Source: an uncultured Lachnospiraceae bacterium
GTDB taxonomy: Bacteria; Bacillota; Clostridia; Lachnospirales; Lachnospiraceae
NCBI GenBank assembly: GCA_910577065.1
Contig: CAJTLD010000085.1
Span: forward strand, 1-9,229
DNA length: 9,229 nucleotides
Direction: 5' to 3'
Under the pieces are notes generated by a model. It did not search any database. It was not told the origin of the DNA and saw only the letters and a list, made by a program, of their open reading frames with translations. Shown in pieces: positions 1-6,974 of this stretch. The stretch's first letter is position 1, and every line of letters starts with the position of its first letter. A program made the position numbers and the translations under genes.

Positions 1-2
1 GT

Positions 3-293
3 TATCTGCGGATCGAAGGCGCGTTTTACTGTGGGATTGGCTGTCTGTTTTTGCTGTATGGGCTGTACCGGGCGCTTGGGAAACCCGGTATGTCTGTCGT
101 ATTGACTGTGATTTCACTAGGGACGCGCGTAGCGTTGGCTTATCTGCTTTCCACGGCGCCCGGGATTGGCGTGGCAGGAATTTGGTGGTCGATACCAATC
201 GGATGGTTTTTGGCGGACGTTGTGGGCGCCGCGTATTATTTTGCACACAGAAAAACTCTGCTTTGGATGGGAACTGAGTATGGAGGAACGTAA
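3..293 (+). CDS. MATE family efflux transporter, C-terminal fragment (5' end outside window)
   Basis: The last 96 codons of a membrane protein are visible, open from the left edge to a TAA stop. The fragment has three hydrophobic segments (about residues 5-25, 30-50 and 57-82 of the visible part) joined by short basic loops, including ALGKPGMS before the second helix. An LGTRVALAYLLS stretch is followed by GIGVAGIWWSIPIGW. This layout is typical of the final three helices of MATE (multidrug and toxic compound extrusion) proteins of the DinF/NorM type, which use Na+ or H+ gradients to expel cationic compounds. An internal ATG at 51 is only a methionine inside the protein, not the true start. 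The C-terminal tail is short and polar. The downstream gene starts before this one stops, so the two are probably co-transcribed. The family call rests on recognition of the C-terminal pattern; substrate cannot be inferred. Confidence 0.8.
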   Translation, partial: YLRIEGAFYCGIGCLFLLYGLYRALGKPGMSVVLTVISLGTRVALAYLLSTAPGIGVAGIWWSIPIGWFLADVVGAAYYFAHRKTLLWMGTEYGGT

Positions 294-960
294 TTATTTT
301 CAGAAAGCGCTGTCGGATTTCGCGTTTGATGTGGCGGGCGGCGGGGCAATCCGCCATTTGGCGGACAGAGGATTTACGGCAAAACAAATCGCGGCAGAGC
401 TTGATTTTGCCCTGCCGTTTGCAAAAATACAAACGACCATATGGGATCATCTGGTAAAGCAGAAAACGATCCTCCTTGAAGAGCCTGGTTCCGGCGCGCC
501 CGCGCAGAAAGCTGTTTTTGTGGAAGAACGCGGGAAATTCGGAAAGAAAAGCTTTCGCCGTGTTGCGGTTTCTGACGAAGCCGGCGCAAAGAAAATCTGC
601 TGGATACAAAAAGAGGCGGCTCGGGATCCAATGGGGTATTTATGTGAAAAGCGCCGGGAGAACGGCAGGGAAACGGCATATCTGTCCTGCGATTTCGGCG
701 TACTGCAGCAAAAGGATGCAAAACAGTACCGGATGCTGCTGGGCTTGCTGGATGAAAGGCAGAGGGAATATCTGGAAGGGCTGCCGTGGATTGGGCGGCG
801 GGTTTATCACAGGCTGGATGCTAGGATGTGGGAGATTGCGGGGAACATGGTTTTACGGAATGCATATACCGGATGCTTTTATTTCGGCGGGACCGGGGAA
901 AAAATCTGTGTTGCGGGCACAGGAAATAAAAGTGGGTTCTTCCAACATATGCTTCCATAA
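280..960 (+). CDS. Conserved-looking hypothetical protein, 226 aa, with an HTH-like N-terminal segment
   Basis: The frame is also open upstream, but the ATG at 280 (protein begins MEERNYFQKALSDFAFDVA) is preferred. It overlaps the upstream MATE stop by 14 nt, has a weak GGATGGGA-like site 7 nt upstream, and the residues before it simply read through MATE coding DNA. No signal peptide or membrane helix is visible, so it is likely cytoplasmic. Residues about 18-60 (AIRHLADRGFTAKQIAAELD and what follows) read like a small helical DNA- or partner-binding module: TAKQIAAELD has helix-turn-helix rhythm. The middle is basic and low in recognisable motifs. The C-terminal third (LLDERQREYLEGLPW, VYHRLDARMWEI) looks conserved in style. 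I do not recognise a named family. Co-translation with a MATE exporter suggests a linked role, but that is inference only. No terminator directly follows its stop; the first terminator-like hairpin lies about 70 nt downstream, inside the opp leader. Confidence 0.7.
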   Translation: MEERNYFQKALSDFAFDVAGGGAIRHLADRGFTAKQIAAELDFALPFAKIQTTIWDHLVKQKTILLEEPGSGAPAQKAVFVEERGKFGKKSFRRVAVSDEAGAKKICWIQKEAARDPMGYLCEKRRENGRETAYLSCDFGVLQQKDAKQYRMLLGLLDERQREYLEGLPWIGRRVYHRLDARMWEIAGNMVLRNAYTGCFYFGGTGEKICVAGTGNKSGFFQHMLP

Positions 961-987
961 ACTAATTTTAGAAAATGCACAAAATTC

Positions 988-1016
988 TTGACATAATTCG
1001 TGTATTTTTGTATAAT
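988..1016 (+). promoter_or_regulatory. Consensus sigma-A type promoter of the opp operon
   Basis: A perfect -35 box TTGACA (988-993) and a perfect -10 box TATAAT (1011-1016) are separated by exactly 17 bp. Transcription would begin near 1023, giving a leader of about 72 nt before the oppB start. The -35 box begins only 28 nt after the stop of the preceding gene. Such a strong promoter suits high-level expression of a peptide uptake system and implies that control comes from a repressor or from the leader rather than from a weak promoter. Confidence 0.88.
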
Positions 1017-1029
1017 TATAAAGATTTAC

Positions 1030-1079
1030 AAGGACGATAGGGTTGGATGAGCGAACGCAAAACACTATAGTCCTTTTTT
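1030..1079 (+). promoter_or_regulatory. Terminator-like hairpin with T-tract in the opp leader (possible attenuator)
   Basis: The arm 1030-1040 (AAGGACGATAG) pairs with 1065-1075 (CTATAGTCCTT): 6 bp, one G/A mismatch, then 4 bp. The loop is 24 nt and the 3' arm merges into a run of six T's (1074-1079). This has the form of an intrinsic terminator. It sits downstream of the opp promoter and 1-2 nt before the oppB Shine-Dalgarno sequence (1081-1087). It could end transcripts arriving from the MATE/hypothetical pair, attenuate opp, or both. TCCT at 1071-1074 can alternatively pair with AGGA (1082-1085) inside the Shine-Dalgarno sequence, giving a competing fold. The stem is modest and the loop large, so this is a structural suggestion only. 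I do not recognise a known riboswitch class. Confidence 0.45.
1047..1070 (+). CDS. Possible 7-codon leader peptide MSERKTL in the opp leader
   Basis: ATG at 1047 opens MSERKTL and stops at TAG 1068-1070. AGGG at 1039-1042 lies 4 nt upstream and AAGGA at 1030-1034 lies 12 nt upstream, so the ribosome site is poor to fair. The frame starts in the loop of the leader hairpin and its stop codon lies in the hairpin's 3' arm, so a translating or terminating ribosome would disrupt the stem and might cover the oppB ribosome site. It is far too short to judge by coding statistics and may be chance. Confidence 0.22.
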   Translation: MSERKTL

Positions 1080-1080
1080 A

Positions 1081-1087
1081 TAGGAGG
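1081..1087 (+). promoter_or_regulatory. oppB ribosome binding site
   Basis: TAGGAGG lies 7 nt before the ATG at 1095 and fixes the oppB start. It follows directly on the T-tract of the leader hairpin, so leader structure could affect its access. Confidence 0.85.
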
Positions 1088-1094
1088 CATTCAC

Positions 1095-2012
1095 ATGTTA
1101 AAATATGTAGCAAAACGACTGGTACTTGCAGTAGTAACCGTTTGGGCAGTAGCCACACTTACATTCTTTTTGATGAATATGGTACCGGGCGGCCCGTTCC
1201 TTTCGGAAAAGGCGATAAGCCCTAAGGCGCAGAAGGCGCTGGAGGCCAAATACGGGCTGGACAAGCCCATCGGGCAAAGATACTTGACCTATATGTCAGA
1301 CGCCGCGCACGGCGATTTCGGCGACAGCTTAAAACAGAGGGGACGTACCGTAGCGGATATTATTACGGAGAAGTTCCCGGTTTCCGCCCGGTTGGGAGGG
1401 ATTTCTGTGCTGCTTGCGCTGTGCGTGGGAATCCCGCTCGGCTGTATTGCGGCGTTGAACCGCGGCAAGTTTCTGGACAGCTTAATCAGCGTTGTTTCCA
1501 CCTGCGGGATAGCGGTTCCAAGCTTTGTAATCTGTACGCTTCTGATGTATTTCTTCGGGGTGCATCTGAGGCTTTTGCCTACCATGGGAATTACGACCTG
1601 GAAGCATTATATTATGCCGGTTGCGGCGCTTGCGTTTTATCCGACGGCATATATTATGCGCCTGATGCGCTCCTCCATGCTTGATGTGCTCGGACAGGAT
1701 TATATGCGTACGGCGAAGGCAAAGGGCGTGGCGGGGTTCTGGATTCTGTTCAAGCATGCCTTGCGGAATGCCGTTCTTCCGGTTGTTACTTATGTCGGGC
1801 CGATGCTTGCTTATACCGTTACGGGAAGCTTTGTCGTAGAGAAGATTTTCGTTATTCCGGGACTGGGCGGAGAGTTTATCGGGGCCATCAGCGGGCGTGA
1901 TTATACGTTGATTATGGGGACTACTATATTCCTGGCGACGCTTATTATCATTATGAACGTCGTCGTGGATGTTGTGTATAAGCTGGTAGACCCGCGTATC
2001 AAATTGAAATAA
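1095..2012 (+). CDS. oppB: Oligopeptide ABC transporter permease OppB
   Basis: This 305-aa integral membrane subunit is full length for OppB/DppB proteins (binding-protein-dependent transport inner membrane family). With OppC it forms the peptide channel. The N-terminal helix (about residues 9-29) is followed by the conserved MVPGGPF stretch and the extracytoplasmic loop KYGLDKPIGQRYLTY...GDFGDS (about 53-78). Further helices lie at about 100-122, 135-155, 172-188, 232-250 and 275-297. The cytoplasmic EAA loop that docks on the ATPases is at about 203-230 (YMRTAKAKGV...HALRNAVLPV). The C-terminal VDPRIKLK ending is typical. The start is set by TAGGAGG 7 nt upstream. It is the first gene after the promoter, and oppC begins 14 nt after its stop, consistent with an operon. 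Opp versus Dpp or nickel-type systems cannot be separated from the permease alone; the OppA-type binding protein in the operon favours oligopeptides. Confidence 0.95.
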   Translation: MLKYVAKRLVLAVVTVWAVATLTFFLMNMVPGGPFLSEKAISPKAQKALEAKYGLDKPIGQRYLTYMSDAAHGDFGDSLKQRGRTVADIITEKFPVSARLGGISVLLALCVGIPLGCIAALNRGKFLDSLISVVSTCGIAVPSFVICTLLMYFFGVHLRLLPTMGITTWKHYIMPVAALAFYPTAYIMRLMRSSMLDVLGQDYMRTAKAKGVAGFWILFKHALRNAVLPVVTYVGPMLAYTVTGSFVVEKIFVIPGLGGEFIGAISGRDYTLIMGTTIFLATLIIIMNVVVDVVYKLVDPRIKLK

Positions 2013-2026
2013 GGAGTAAGAGGAAG

Positions 2027-3073
2027 ATGAAACCAAACCCATTGAGTTTTCAGTTGAAATTAAATCCGGAGGATTTTCTTCCGGCTACCGAAGAAGAAAA
2101 GCAAAGCCAGGTGATTATGCGCGAGAGCGTCGGCTTTTGGAAAGACGGTTTTCGCCGCCTGGTGAAGAATAAAGTCGCTATGGTGAGTTTTGTAGTGATT
2201 TTGCTCGTAATGATTTTTTCGTTTATTGTACCGGCATTTTACCCATACTCTTATAAGGAACAGATAAAGGGCGCCAACCATCTTGCGCCAATGGAGTATT
2301 CGGCCGAAGAGCAGGCCAGGATTGAAGCGGGGGAACAGGTATTCCCGCATATTCTGGGTACGGATCGGATGGGACGCGACTATGCGATCCGCGTTATGAT
2401 GGGAAGCCGTATTTCTTTGCTGGTAGGGCTGATTGCTACCTGCATTATCCTGGTGATTGGATCGCTTTATGGATCGGTAGCCGCATTTTTCGGCGGCTGG
2501 GTTGATTTGGTGATGATGCGTATTGTAGATATTATATATACGATACCGGATATCCTTTTGATTGTTCTTTTGAAATTTGCGTTAAAAGAGCCGCTGAATT
2601 ATTTAAAGGGCGTGCCGGGTTTTGGATGGGTCGGCATAGTGGGGGATAACCTGATTAGTATTTTTATCGTATTTGCGCTTCTTTACTGGGTCGGTATGGC
2701 GCGTATGGTGCGGAGCCAGATCCTGACGTTAAAGGAGAGCGAATACGTAACGGCGGCAAGGGCGCTCGGGGTGAAAAACGGCAAGATTATACGCAAGCAT
2801 TTGCTGACAAACTGTATCGGTACGCTGATTGTAACGACTACGCTTCAGATTCCTTCTTCTATTTTTACGGAAAGTTTCTTAAGTTTCCTTGGTATGGGCG
2901 TTGCGGTTCCGCTGCCTTCTCTTGGAAGCCTTGCAAACGACGCGTTAAACGGGATTAATACATACCCGTATCTGTTGTTTATTCCCGCGGCGTTAATCAG
3001 CTTAATTATTTTAAGCTTTAACCTGCTTGGCGACGGGCTGCGGGATGCGTTTGACCCGAAATTAAAACAGTAA
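2027..3073 (+). CDS. oppC: Oligopeptide ABC transporter permease OppC
   Basis: This 348-aa protein is the second channel subunit, pairing with OppB. An N-terminal cytoplasmic extension of about 35 residues, acidic at EEEK, is followed by the OppC N-terminal domain with its first helix at about 51-70. The conserved HILGTDRMGRDY motif is at 108-119. Helices then follow at about 128-150, 163-182, 208-225, 263-280 and 318-334. The EAA loop lies at about 240-262 (YVTAARALGVKNGKIIRKHL). SFLSFLGMGV and the C-terminal NLLGDGLRDAFDPK are hallmark OppC/DppC sequences. The start ATG has AAGGAG 10 nt upstream and a closer purine-rich GAGGAAG. The gap to oppB is 14 nt and to oppD 16 nt, so all three are likely translated from one message. 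Confidence 0.95.
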   Translation: MKPNPLSFQLKLNPEDFLPATEEEKQSQVIMRESVGFWKDGFRRLVKNKVAMVSFVVILLVMIFSFIVPAFYPYSYKEQIKGANHLAPMEYSAEEQARIEAGEQVFPHILGTDRMGRDYAIRVMMGSRISLLVGLIATCIILVIGSLYGSVAAFFGGWVDLVMMRIVDIIYTIPDILLIVLLKFALKEPLNYLKGVPGFGWVGIVGDNLISIFIVFALLYWVGMARMVRSQILTLKESEYVTAARALGVKNGKIIRKHLLTNCIGTLIVTTTLQIPSSIFTESFLSFLGMGVAVPLPSLGSLANDALNGINTYPYLLFIPAALISLIILSFNLLGDGLRDAFDPKLKQ

Positions 3074-3089
3074 AGGAGGCGGTTTTAAA

Positions 3090-4091
3090 ATGTCAGAATA
3101 TCTGGTTGATATCAAAAATGAACGGCTTTCTTTTTTCACTCCGGCGGGAGAAGTAAAAGCGTTAAACGACGTATCGATCCAACTGAAAAAAGGCGAAGTC
3201 TTAGGAATTGTTGGGGAGAGCGGTTCGGGTAAGTCCGTTACGGCATACAGCTTAATGGGCCTTACGGCGCACCCGGGCAGGCTTACCGGGGGAACGCTTT
3301 CTTTTAACGGGCATCAGATTGAAAAGATGTCGGAAAAAGAAATGCGCGCAATCCGGGGAAATGAGATATCCATTATTTTCCAGGATCCAATGACGAGTTT
3401 AAACCCTGTCTATACGATAGGAAATCAGATTATGGAGGCGATTTTGCTCCATACGGATAAAAATAAGGCGCAGGCAAAGGAACGCGCAAAGGAACTTTTG
3501 GAGTTAGTCGGCATCAATGAGCCGGAAAAACGCTTAAAACAGTATCCGCACGAACTTTCCGGCGGTATGCGGCAAAGGGTGATGATTGCAATTGCGCTTG
3601 CCTGCGAGCCGAAGCTTCTGATTGCGGACGAGCCGACGACGGCGCTTGACGTGACCATTCAGGCGCAGATTCTGGATTTGATGATAGAACTTAAGGATCG
3701 GCTGGGCATGGCGATTATTATGATTACGCACGATCTTGGCGTTGTGGCAAGCATGTGCGAGCGGATTGCCGTTATGTATGCGGGACGGATTATAGAATAC
3801 GGTACGGCGGAGGATATTTTTTACCATCCGAAGCATCAGTATACAAAGGGCTTAATACGGTCGATTCCCAGGCTGGACAGCAAAGAGCATGAACGCCTGG
3901 TGCCGATTGAAGGCACTCCGGTCGATTTATTGAACCCGCCTGCAGGTTGTCCCTTTGCGCCGCGGTGCGATGCGTGCATGAAAATCTGCCTGCGGGAAAT
4001 GCCGCCGGTTACGAATTTTGGGGATATCCATTATACCCAATGCTGGCTGAACCAGAAAGAGCAATTAGAGGGAGGCGCCGTAAATGAGTGA
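3090..4091 (+). CDS. oppD: Oligopeptide ABC transporter ATP-binding protein OppD
   Basis: This 333-aa ATPase subunit powers peptide import at the inner face of the membrane, as a heterodimer with OppF. All core motifs are intact: Walker A GESGSGKS (42-49), Q-loop glutamine Q98, signature LSGGM (156-160), Walker B LLIADE (176-181) and switch histidine H214. The C-terminal region beyond about residue 255 is the oligopeptide/dipeptide transporter extension (GTPVDLLNPPAGCPFAPRC). It carries cysteines at 287, 293, 300 and 318; homologous cysteines bind a [4Fe-4S] cluster in some characterised DppD-type proteins. An additional cysteine is at 296. AAAGGAGG lies 10 nt before the ATG. The stop overlaps the oppF start by 8 nt, implying translational coupling and equal output of the two ATPases. 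Confidence 0.96.
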   Translation: MSEYLVDIKNERLSFFTPAGEVKALNDVSIQLKKGEVLGIVGESGSGKSVTAYSLMGLTAHPGRLTGGTLSFNGHQIEKMSEKEMRAIRGNEISIIFQDPMTSLNPVYTIGNQIMEAILLHTDKNKAQAKERAKELLELVGINEPEKRLKQYPHELSGGMRQRVMIAIALACEPKLLIADEPTTALDVTIQAQILDLMIELKDRLGMAIIMITHDLGVVASMCERIAVMYAGRIIEYGTAEDIFYHPKHQYTKGLIRSIPRLDSKEHERLVPIEGTPVDLLNPPAGCPFAPRCDACMKICLREMPPVTNFGDIHYTQCWLNQKEQLEGGAVNE

Positions 4092-5073
4092 TAAATTAGT
4101 TCAGGTGGAGCATTTACAGCAGTATTTTCCCGCCGGCGGTTTTGGGAAAAACAAAAAGTACGTACAGGCGGTAGACGACGTTTCGTTTTACATTTATAAA
4201 GGAGAGACGCTTGGCTTAGTCGGCGAATCCGGTTGTGGGAAGACGACGACGGGACGCACGCTTCTGCGTTTGTACGAGCCTACCGGGGGACGTTTCGAAT
4301 ATGACGGCCAGGTAATTTTTGATGTGGAGAAAAAGCAGTTTGCGGATATGCTTCCGTACCGGAAGAAGATGCAGATTGTATTTCAGGATCCGTACGCGAG
4401 TTTAGATCCCCGTATGACGATTGGGGATATTGTGGGCGAAGCGATTGACGTGCACAAAATGGCGGCGGATAAAAAAGAACGTTATGATATTATAATAGAA
4501 ATGTTAAGGCGCGTAGGATTAAATTCCGAGCATGCCAACCGTTACCCGCATGAGTTTTCCGGCGGGCAGCGCCAGCGTGTCGGGATTGCGCGCGCGCTTG
4601 CGGTAAGGCCGGAGTTTATCATCTGCGACGAGCCGATTTCCGCGTTAGACGTGTCTATCCAGGCGCAGGTGATTAATATGTTTGAGGATCTGCAGCAGGA
4701 AATGGGTCTGACGTATCTGTTTATTGCCCATGATCTTTCGGCGGTGAAGCATATCTCAAACCGTATCGGCGTGATGTATTTGGGCAGGATGGTAGAGCTT
4801 GCAGACAGCTACGAGCTGATTACGCGTCCGCTGCATCCGTATACCAAGAGTTTGATTTCTGCAATTCCGATTGCCGATCCAAAGACAGCGAAGGAAAGTA
4901 AGCGGATTATTTTGGAAGGCGATGTGCCAAGTCCTTTGAATCCTCCGTCCGGCTGCCGGTTCCGGACAAGGTGTCCGTATGCGGACGCTGCCTGCGCCGA
5001 ACAGGCGCCCGAATGGAGGGAACTCGAAAAAGGGCACTTTGCGGCCTGCCATCATATTGATAAGTGTAATTAA
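4084..5073 (+). CDS. oppF: Oligopeptide ABC transporter ATP-binding protein OppF
   Basis: This 329-aa protein is the second ATPase subunit of the importer. Visible motifs are Walker A GESGCGKTT (47-55), Q101 in VFQDPYASLDP, signature FSGGQ (158-162), Walker B with D182-E183 (FIICDEP) and switch histidine H216. The HLQQYFPAGGF start and the long insert before the first strand are typical of OppF/DppF rather than OppD. The C-terminal extension contains LNPPSGCRFRTRCPYADAAC with cysteines at 291, 297 and 304, plus C322 and C328 near the end, matching the cluster-binding pattern proposed for OppD. GAGGGAGG (4068-4075) lies 8 nt before the start, inside the end of oppD, and the two genes overlap by 8 nt. 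The gap to oppA is 69 bp, the longest inside the operon. Confidence 0.96.
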   Translation: MSDKLVQVEHLQQYFPAGGFGKNKKYVQAVDDVSFYIYKGETLGLVGESGCGKTTTGRTLLRLYEPTGGRFEYDGQVIFDVEKKQFADMLPYRKKMQIVFQDPYASLDPRMTIGDIVGEAIDVHKMAADKKERYDIIIEMLRRVGLNSEHANRYPHEFSGGQRQRVGIARALAVRPEFIICDEPISALDVSIQAQVINMFEDLQQEMGLTYLFIAHDLSAVKHISNRIGVMYLGRMVELADSYELITRPLHPYTKSLISAIPIADPKTAKESKRIILEGDVPSPLNPPSGCRFRTRCPYADAACAEQAPEWRELEKGHFAACHHIDKCN

Positions 5074-5091
5074 CGGTATGCGATAAGCAAA

Positions 5092-5107
5092 TGCAGCAAG
5101 GGCTGCA
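5092..5107 (+). promoter_or_regulatory. Small hairpin between oppF and oppA
   Basis: TGCAGC (5092-5097) pairs perfectly with GCTGCA (5102-5107) around an AAGG loop. It lies 18 nt after the oppF stop and is followed by an A/T-rich stretch without a clean T-tract, so it is not a convincing terminator. Hairpins in this position can protect the downstream binding-protein message or cause partial termination; that is inference. The stem is only 6 bp and could be chance. No convincing promoter was found in the 69-bp gap. Confidence 0.35.
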
Positions 5108-5142
5108 GTGTTTATAAAAAATTTTACAGGAGGAAATATGTT

Positions 5143-6969
5143 ATGAAAAAGAGAGTTATTGCGCTCTTCTTGGCTGCCACTATGGCGTTCGGGCTTACAG
5201 CCTGCGGCGGTGGCGGAAACGATACTGCAGACAATGCACAGACCAACGGCGGTGGTTCAGAAAACGGAGAGGACGGGACAAACGAACCTTCTCAGTCACC
5301 CGTGGACGGAAAGGTGCTTTCCGTGCAGGTAGGCCCTGACCCGGAAACGATCGATCCGGCGTTAAACAGCGCGGTGGACGGTGGAAATATGCTTCTTCAC
5401 TCGTTTGAATGCCTTTTGACGCTTGACGAAAACGGTAATCTGGCGGAAGGCCAGGCTGAGTCCTGGGAGACGGATGAGGAAGAACTTGTTTGGACGTTCC
5501 ATTTAAGGGACGGCTTGAAATGGTCGGACGGAACGGATTTGACGGCCAACGATTTTGTATACAGCTGGAAGAGGGTATGTGATCCGGAGGTTGCAGCGCC
5601 TTACGCGGAAACGGTGCTTGGTATGGTAGAAGGCTTCTCGGAAGCGATTGAGGGCGAGTTGGATGCGCTTAAGGTAGAGGCTCCGGACGATAAGACGCTT
5701 GTGGTTACGCTGTCGAACCCATGCCCGTATTTTGGCAGCCTCGCGGCGTTTGCTACGTTAAGTCCGGTTCAGCAGGCTACGGTAGACGCAAACGGCGACG
5801 CCTGGGCGACATCCGCAGACACATATATTTCCAACGGGCCGTTCTATATTTCGGACTGGGTACAGGGTTCCCATATCACAATGAGCAAGAACCCGAATTA
5901 CTGGAATGCAGACGCAATCAAACTGGACGCCATTAAATGGAACCTGATTGAAGATCCGAATGCATCTTACAGCGCTTACCAGACCGAAGAGATCATGATG
6001 ATTAAAGATGTTCCGACGGAAGAGATTCCTTCCCTGTCCGGCAGCGATGAATTTTATGTAGATCCGATTATCGGCACCTATTACCTGAGTTTAAATACCC
6101 AGAAAGAGCCGTTTAACGATCCCAAGGTCCGCAAAGCGTTAAGCCTTGCCATTGACCGTGATTATGTTGCCAATACTCTGATGCAGGGAACGTACACGCC
6201 GGCTTATAACTTTATAGGACCGGGCTGGTTTGACACAGACGACAGCGAATTTATGAACAATGCAAACGGCGGACAGCCTTATATCAGCTCCGATCATGAA
6301 GCCAATTTGGCCGAAGCCAAACAGCTGCTTTCCGACGCGGGTTATCCGGACGGACAAGGTCTCCCTTCCTTTGTTTATTCTACGAATGACGCAAGCTACC
6401 ACAAGGTAGTAGCCGAATATTTACAGCAGGCATGGGCGGAAATCGGCGTGGACTGCCAGGTTGATATTGTAGAGTGGGCAAGCTTTACGCCGATGCGCCG
6501 CCACGGCGACTTCGACTCTTCCCGCAACGGTTGGGTAGGCGATTACAGCGACGCTTCCAATATGCTGGATTTGTTCTATTCTTCAAACGGGAACAATGAC
6601 GGTAAATTCAGCAACTCCGATTACGATGCGGCGATGGATGTTTCGAGGACGACATTAGATAAGGCGGAGCGTTCAGAGGCTTTGCACAAAGCGGAGGATA
6701 TCCTGCTTGAAGAAATGGGATGCATCCCGCTTGCATATTATAATGATTTCTGGCTACAGAGGAAAGAACTGAAAGGATCCTGGCATGGGACAAATGGATA
6801 TTGGTATTTTATGTATGCCGATATTGACGACGGCACGGGCTCTGCAGAGGATAACGCTTCGGACGAGACGGTTTCGGAACCTTCTTCGGAAAACCTGGAA
6901 CCCAGTACGCAGCCGGCAGGGGATAACGCTTCGGACGAGGAGGTTTTGGAGCCTTCTTCGGAAAACTAG
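5143..6969 (+). CDS. oppA: Peptide ABC transporter substrate-binding lipoprotein (OppA type)
   Basis: This 608-aa extracytoplasmic peptide-binding protein (SBP_bac_5 family) would deliver oligopeptides to OppBC. The signal peptide is MKKR plus a hydrophobic run and the lipobox LTAC. Cleavage would leave C21 as the lipid-anchored first residue, followed by a Gly/Asn/Glu-rich linker to about residue 55. The binding domain runs from about 57 to 560, with family motifs ETIDPALNS (68-76), LRDGLKWSDG (121-130), ISNGPFYISDW (229-239), KNPNYWN (249-255), VRKALSLAIDR (329-339) and RNGWVGDYSDASNMLDLF (461-478). Residues 561-608 form an extra acidic tail with no Lys, Arg or His, built from two 24-residue-spaced repeats (DNASDE...EPSSEN); this is not needed for the fold and is unusual. 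AGGAGG lies 9 nt upstream of the start. An out-of-frame ATGTTATGA at 5138-5146 overlaps the start codon. Being last in the operon, with its own gap and hairpin, may allow separate dosage. Ligand length and specificity are not readable. Confidence 0.95.
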   Translation: MKKRVIALFLAATMAFGLTACGGGGNDTADNAQTNGGGSENGEDGTNEPSQSPVDGKVLSVQVGPDPETIDPALNSAVDGGNMLLHSFECLLTLDENGNLAEGQAESWETDEEELVWTFHLRDGLKWSDGTDLTANDFVYSWKRVCDPEVAAPYAETVLGMVEGFSEAIEGELDALKVEAPDDKTLVVTLSNPCPYFGSLAAFATLSPVQQATVDANGDAWATSADTYISNGPFYISDWVQGSHITMSKNPNYWNADAIKLDAIKWNLIEDPNASYSAYQTEEIMMIKDVPTEEIPSLSGSDEFYVDPIIGTYYLSLNTQKEPFNDPKVRKALSLAIDRDYVANTLMQGTYTPAYNFIGPGWFDTDDSEFMNNANGGQPYISSDHEANLAEAKQLLSDAGYPDGQGLPSFVYSTNDASYHKVVAEYLQQAWAEIGVDCQVDIVEWASFTPMRRHGDFDSSRNGWVGDYSDASNMLDLFYSSNGNNDGKFSNSDYDAAMDVSRTTLDKAERSEALHKAEDILLEEMGCIPLAYYNDFWLQRKELKGSWHGTNGYWYFMYADIDDGTGSAEDNASDETVSEPSSENLEPSTQPAGDNASDEEVLEPSSEN

Positions 6970-6974
6970 GAACC
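6849..6974 (+). repeat. Imperfect direct repeat, period 72 bp, at the 3' end of oppA
   Basis: Copy 1 (6849-6902) and copy 2 (6921-6974) agree at 48 of 54 positions by my hand alignment. Both begin GGATAACGCTTCGGACGAG. The 72-bp period equals 24 codons, so it repeats in frame as DNASDE-x-V-x-EPSSEN in the OppA tail. Copy 2 carries the stop TAG where copy 1 has CTG (Leu), and identity continues 5 nt past the stop (GAACC). This suggests an in-frame duplication later ended by the stop codon, rather than a protein terminus that was always here. Confidence 0.85.

Noticed and set aside
1043..1225. 60-codon + strand frame overlapping the start of oppB
   Set aside because: It begins with TTG, has no good ribosome site and mostly overlaps oppB in another frame. 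Only the separate ATG mini-ORF at 1047 was kept, at low confidence.
1482..2042. 186-codon minus-strand frame across oppB
   Set aside because: It lies antisense to a well-supported permease; its composition (many Asn, His, Arg) is typical of a reversed hydrophobic gene.
5074..5142. Separate promoter for oppA
   Set aside because: TATAAA at about 5113 has no -35 box at a suitable distance.
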